Below, in pieces: positions 61,988-64,000 of a DNA stretch of 64,000 nucleotides (the first letter of the stretch is position 1; each line of letters opens with the position of its first letter). Location: the NCBI GenBank assembly GCA_963770545.1, contig CAVYQF010000022.1:62001-126000 (forward strand), given 5' to 3'. The position numbers and the translations under genes are program-made. The stretch comes from RYN-230 sp963770545 (lineage in GTDB: Bacteria > Actinomycetota > Actinomycetes > Streptosporangiales > Streptosporangiaceae). Below the pieces are notes generated by a model. That model was not told where the DNA came from. It saw only the letters and a program-made list of their open reading frames with translations, and did not search any database.

Positions 61988-62296
61988 GTGACCTTCTCGA
62001 CGTCCCCGGATCGCCTGGATGCGATCATCGCCGAACTGGAGGGGACGATCGCGTCCGTCATCGGTCGTCGCGAGGACGTGTTCGTCCGTTCCCTCGAGTT
62101 CCTGGCCAGGGCGGTCGGTGCGCAGCCGTTCGCTGCGGTGATGGCCGACCATGTCTACGAGCGTTGCGTGACGTTCTTCCGCACGGACGCTCCGCTGACT
62201 CTGGCGATCCCGACCCAGACTCCGCGCGGAGACGCTGTGTTGTTCGCGGCCGGGCCCGGCGAGGTGCTGTCGATCACGCGGCTGATCGGAGGTTGA
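61988..62296 (+). CDS. Hypothetical protein
   Basis: 102 residues from a GTG without a clear RBS. Balanced composition (RLDAIIAELEGTIASVIGRR, FVRSLEFLARAVGAQPF) makes it more gene-like than its neighbours, but no family is recognised. A short further frame at about 62319-62393 (RVIEAAMGVRATTRNWNT) may be a gene remnant. Confidence 0.4.
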   Translation: MTFSTSPDRLDAIIAELEGTIASVIGRREDVFVRSLEFLARAVGAQPFAAVMADHVYERCVTFFRTDAPLTLAIPTQTPRGDAVLFAAGPGEVLSITRLIGG

Positions 62297-62593
62297 CCGG
62301 GACAACCGGGCCGGGTCATCGAGGCTGCGATGGGCGTGCGGGCCACGACCAGGAACTGGAACACGATCGAACGGATCGTCCGACTGGAAGACTGACGCGT
62401 GCTCGGGACGTCAACAGGAGAAGTCAGGGAAAATGGCATCAACGGGTGCGGTCCTCGGCTGTGCGGCTGGAGTAGAGAGCCGCCATCCCCACCGTGTGAA
62501 CCGCGCCCGTCACCACGGCGCGCCGCAACCACAGACCAAACACCGATCAACCCAAGATCAACAGACTCTGCCGGAGCCCTGGGGGAGCGTGGC

Positions 62594-62824
62594 GTGACGA
62601 ACGATGAGGTTGACCGATGCCTGGTGCGAGCAACGGTGACGCGGTGGGTGGCTGACGAGCCCTTCCCCGGTGTGGTGGAGGTGCAGTTCGCCGAGCGTGA
62701 CGGCAGGGTCGTGACGATTCACGAGAAGTGCGCGGTGGTCAACGCGCTTCTCGACCGCACCGCGCCCTATCCCGTGGAGGTGCTTCTTGACGCTCAGATC
62801 CTTGCGGTCAGCGCCCCCACTTAG
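62594..62824 (+). CDS. Small hypothetical protein
   Basis: 76 residues from GTG 62594 (GGGGGAG, 8-base spacer). Sequence VRATVTRWVADEPFPGVVEV, QFAERDGRVVTIHEKCAVVN suggests a small beta-barrel domain. No family assigned. Confidence 0.6.
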   Translation: MTNDEVDRCLVRATVTRWVADEPFPGVVEVQFAERDGRVVTIHEKCAVVNALLDRTAPYPVEVLLDAQILAVSAPT

Positions 62825-62964
62825 TGTGTTCGCCTGCTCCACGGCGTCGAGGATCTGACTGGTCGGTCGGAGTTCACGGTGAGCTGGGAACTGACGAGGC
62901 CATGTCACGGACCGTATTCCGCTTCATTCGCCCGATCGGCCTTTGTCCGAAGTCGGCCATCAAG

Positions 62965-63303
62965 TCAGTCTTGATCGTATTTATTCGCGAAATTCACGCT
63001 TAATGTGTTCGACATGCCGACCGTAACTGACCAGGAAGTGATGTCGTCTCGAAACGAAGCGATCTTGGGCAGAAGTTCGTGGAGATCTCTGAACAGGGTC
63101 ATAAGCTCGTCGTGGAGGGCTGCCCAATCTCGGTGATGCCCGCCCGTCTGGGCTTCCTCGGGCGCGTTGGCCAGCTTATGGTTTGCCGTGGCGACCGCCG
63201 CGAGGGCGCTATGGAGAGCATCAGTCGCCGTCGGCTCATCGAAGATGGACTCAGGATCCGGTAGAGCCTGGAGAGAAGTCTCAATCACCTTGGTGTCTCC
63301 CAC
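62965..63303 (-). CDS. Hypothetical protein
   Basis: 112 residues from GTG 63303 (weak RBS). Acidic and helical (ALHSALAAVATANHKLANAP, ALHDELMTLFRDLHELLPKI). GC is lower than average, suggesting recent acquisition. Function unknown. Confidence 0.45.
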   Translation of the reverse strand: MGDTKVIETSLQALPDPESIFDEPTATDALHSALAAVATANHKLANAPEEAQTGGHHRDWAALHDELMTLFRDLHELLPKIASFRDDITSWSVTVGMSNTLSVNFANKYDQD

Positions 63304-63460
63304 GTCCGCGTAGCAGCTCGTCCTATGCCCGTGAGCAACAGACCTGCCTACCTAGACGCGCAGGGACCGGGAGAAGATGACGCGCGGCGCAGACCCTCGC
63401 TGGCACGGTCATCGTGAGGAACCCGGTCACACCGTCGCGGTCATTGACCACCTAGGCCAG

Positions 63461-64000
63461 CTAGCGGGCCATCTTCGGAGGGCGGGCGAAACCATCGCCG
63501 ATCTGCGCGGCCAGCATCAGGTAGGCGTCGGCCGTGGCCTGGTCTAGCCGGGACAGCTCCACTTCGGCGCCCTCCTCCAGGTGCGCGTCGTACGGGACCC
63601 TGACCACGGCCCGGCAGCGCGCGGCGAAGTGCTGCTCCAGGCGGTCCAGGTCCACCCCGCTCCTGCTCCGCGGGCGGATCATGGCGAGCACGACCACGGT
63701 CTGCCGGACCAGGTCGCCATGGCCGTGCGCCTGGAGCCAGTCCAGCGTGGCGCTTGCGCTTCGCGCCCCGTCCACCGACGGCGAGCTGACCAGGACGATC
63801 TGGTCGGTCAGGCGCAGCACTCCGGTCATGGCCGAATGCAGCAGGCCGGTCCCGCAATCGGTGAGGCAGATCGAGTAGTAGTGCTCCAGCACCTGGCACA
63901 CGTCGCAGTAGTCCTGCTCGCTGAACGCCACCGACACGGTGGGGTCGCGATCGGAGGCGAGCACCTCCAGCCGGCTCGCGGCCTGCGTGGTGTAGGCCCG
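63461..64000 (-). CDS. MinD/ParA-like ATPase, 5' end outside window
   Basis: The last 179 residues of a SIMIBI-class ATPase: LEHYYSICLTDCGTGLLHSA (switch II region, aspartate and glycine), VLRLTDQIVLVSSPSVDGAR, VVVLAMIRPRSRSGVDLDRL and VRVPYDAHLEEGAEVELSRL. The P-loop would lie beyond base 64000. This form, with DCGTGL and late YDAHLEEGA, is typical of MinD-like proteins linked to type VII secretion or septum placement; the partner is not visible. Confidence 0.8.
   Translation of the reverse strand, partial: RAYTTQAASRLEVLASDRDPTVSVAFSEQDYCDVCQVLEHYYSICLTDCGTGLLHSAMTGVLRLTDQIVLVSSPSVDGARSASATLDWLQAHGHGDLVRQTVVVLAMIRPRSRSGVDLDRLEQHFAARCRAVVRVPYDAHLEEGAEVELSRLDQATADAYLMLAAQIGDGFARPPKMAR

Overview
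The window is high-GC, densely coded chromosome of an actinomycete. The order asd-lysC-DUF5063-recR-ybaB-dnaX-SRP RNA-tRNA-Ser is the arrangement known from Streptomyces-like actinobacteria. TadA with its actinobacterial partner protein, DUF3099, DUF4032, an MmpS-like protein, LAL regulators, SigE-family sigma factors and frequent GTG starts point the same way. The exact order or family is not decidable here; Streptosporangiales-like soil actinomycetes are a reasonable guess. No plasmid or phage functions, CRISPR array or intact transposase are visible.

Layout. 0-1.1 kb: a haem-type membrane reductase running off the left edge. 1.8-10.2 kb: the conserved housekeeping block. 10.3-12.3 kb: a frameshifted ECF sigma/YCII-domain pair and the remains of an ATPase-type regulator. 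12.3-18.7 kb: an alpha/beta-hydrolase-glycosyltransferase fusion coupled to a methyltransferase, divergent from a LAL regulator. 18.7-26.1 kb: acetyltransferase, LysM muralytic protein, esterase, a degraded tRNA-Ser integration site, tRNA-Ser(CGA), tadA, and a small membrane protein with a PH-domain partner. 26.2-30.5 kb: EamA exporter with its XRE-cupin regulator, then a convergent UDP-xylose synthase/UDP-glucose dehydrogenase pair. 30.6-36 kb: DUF4032, small membrane and lipoproteins, tRNA-Ser(GCT). 36-47.3 kb: acyl-CoA ligase, SigE-family factor, DPBB/MauE pair, AAA ATPase, secreted NHL protein, CtaG-like protein, MFS exporter, VOC protein, tRNA-Ser(TGA). 47.5-53.8 kb: a decayed accessory stretch (sulfotransferase, broken membrane protein, broken STAS protein, sigma factor with a broken beta-propeller partner, SDR). 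54.7-61.7 kb: polyprenol-phosphate mannosyltransferase-like enzyme, metallophosphoesterase, MmpS-like protein and the Hen1-Pnkp RNA repair operon. 62-64 kb: unknown small genes and a MinD/ParA-like ATPase cut by the right edge.

Three patterns cut across the window. First, many conserved reading frames, including essential dnaX, are broken by single-base changes, often in C/G runs. This could be base-level assembly error, real decay, or for dnaX a programmed shift. In five genes one correction restores a normal reading frame; the ECF sigma gene needs two and the propeller gene about five. Second, short GC-rich tandem repeats occur unusually often both between and inside genes. Third, all four standard tRNA-Ser isoacceptors (GGA, CGA, GCT, TGA) lie within 37 kb, and two of them carry duplicated 3' ends, suggesting repeated use as integration targets.
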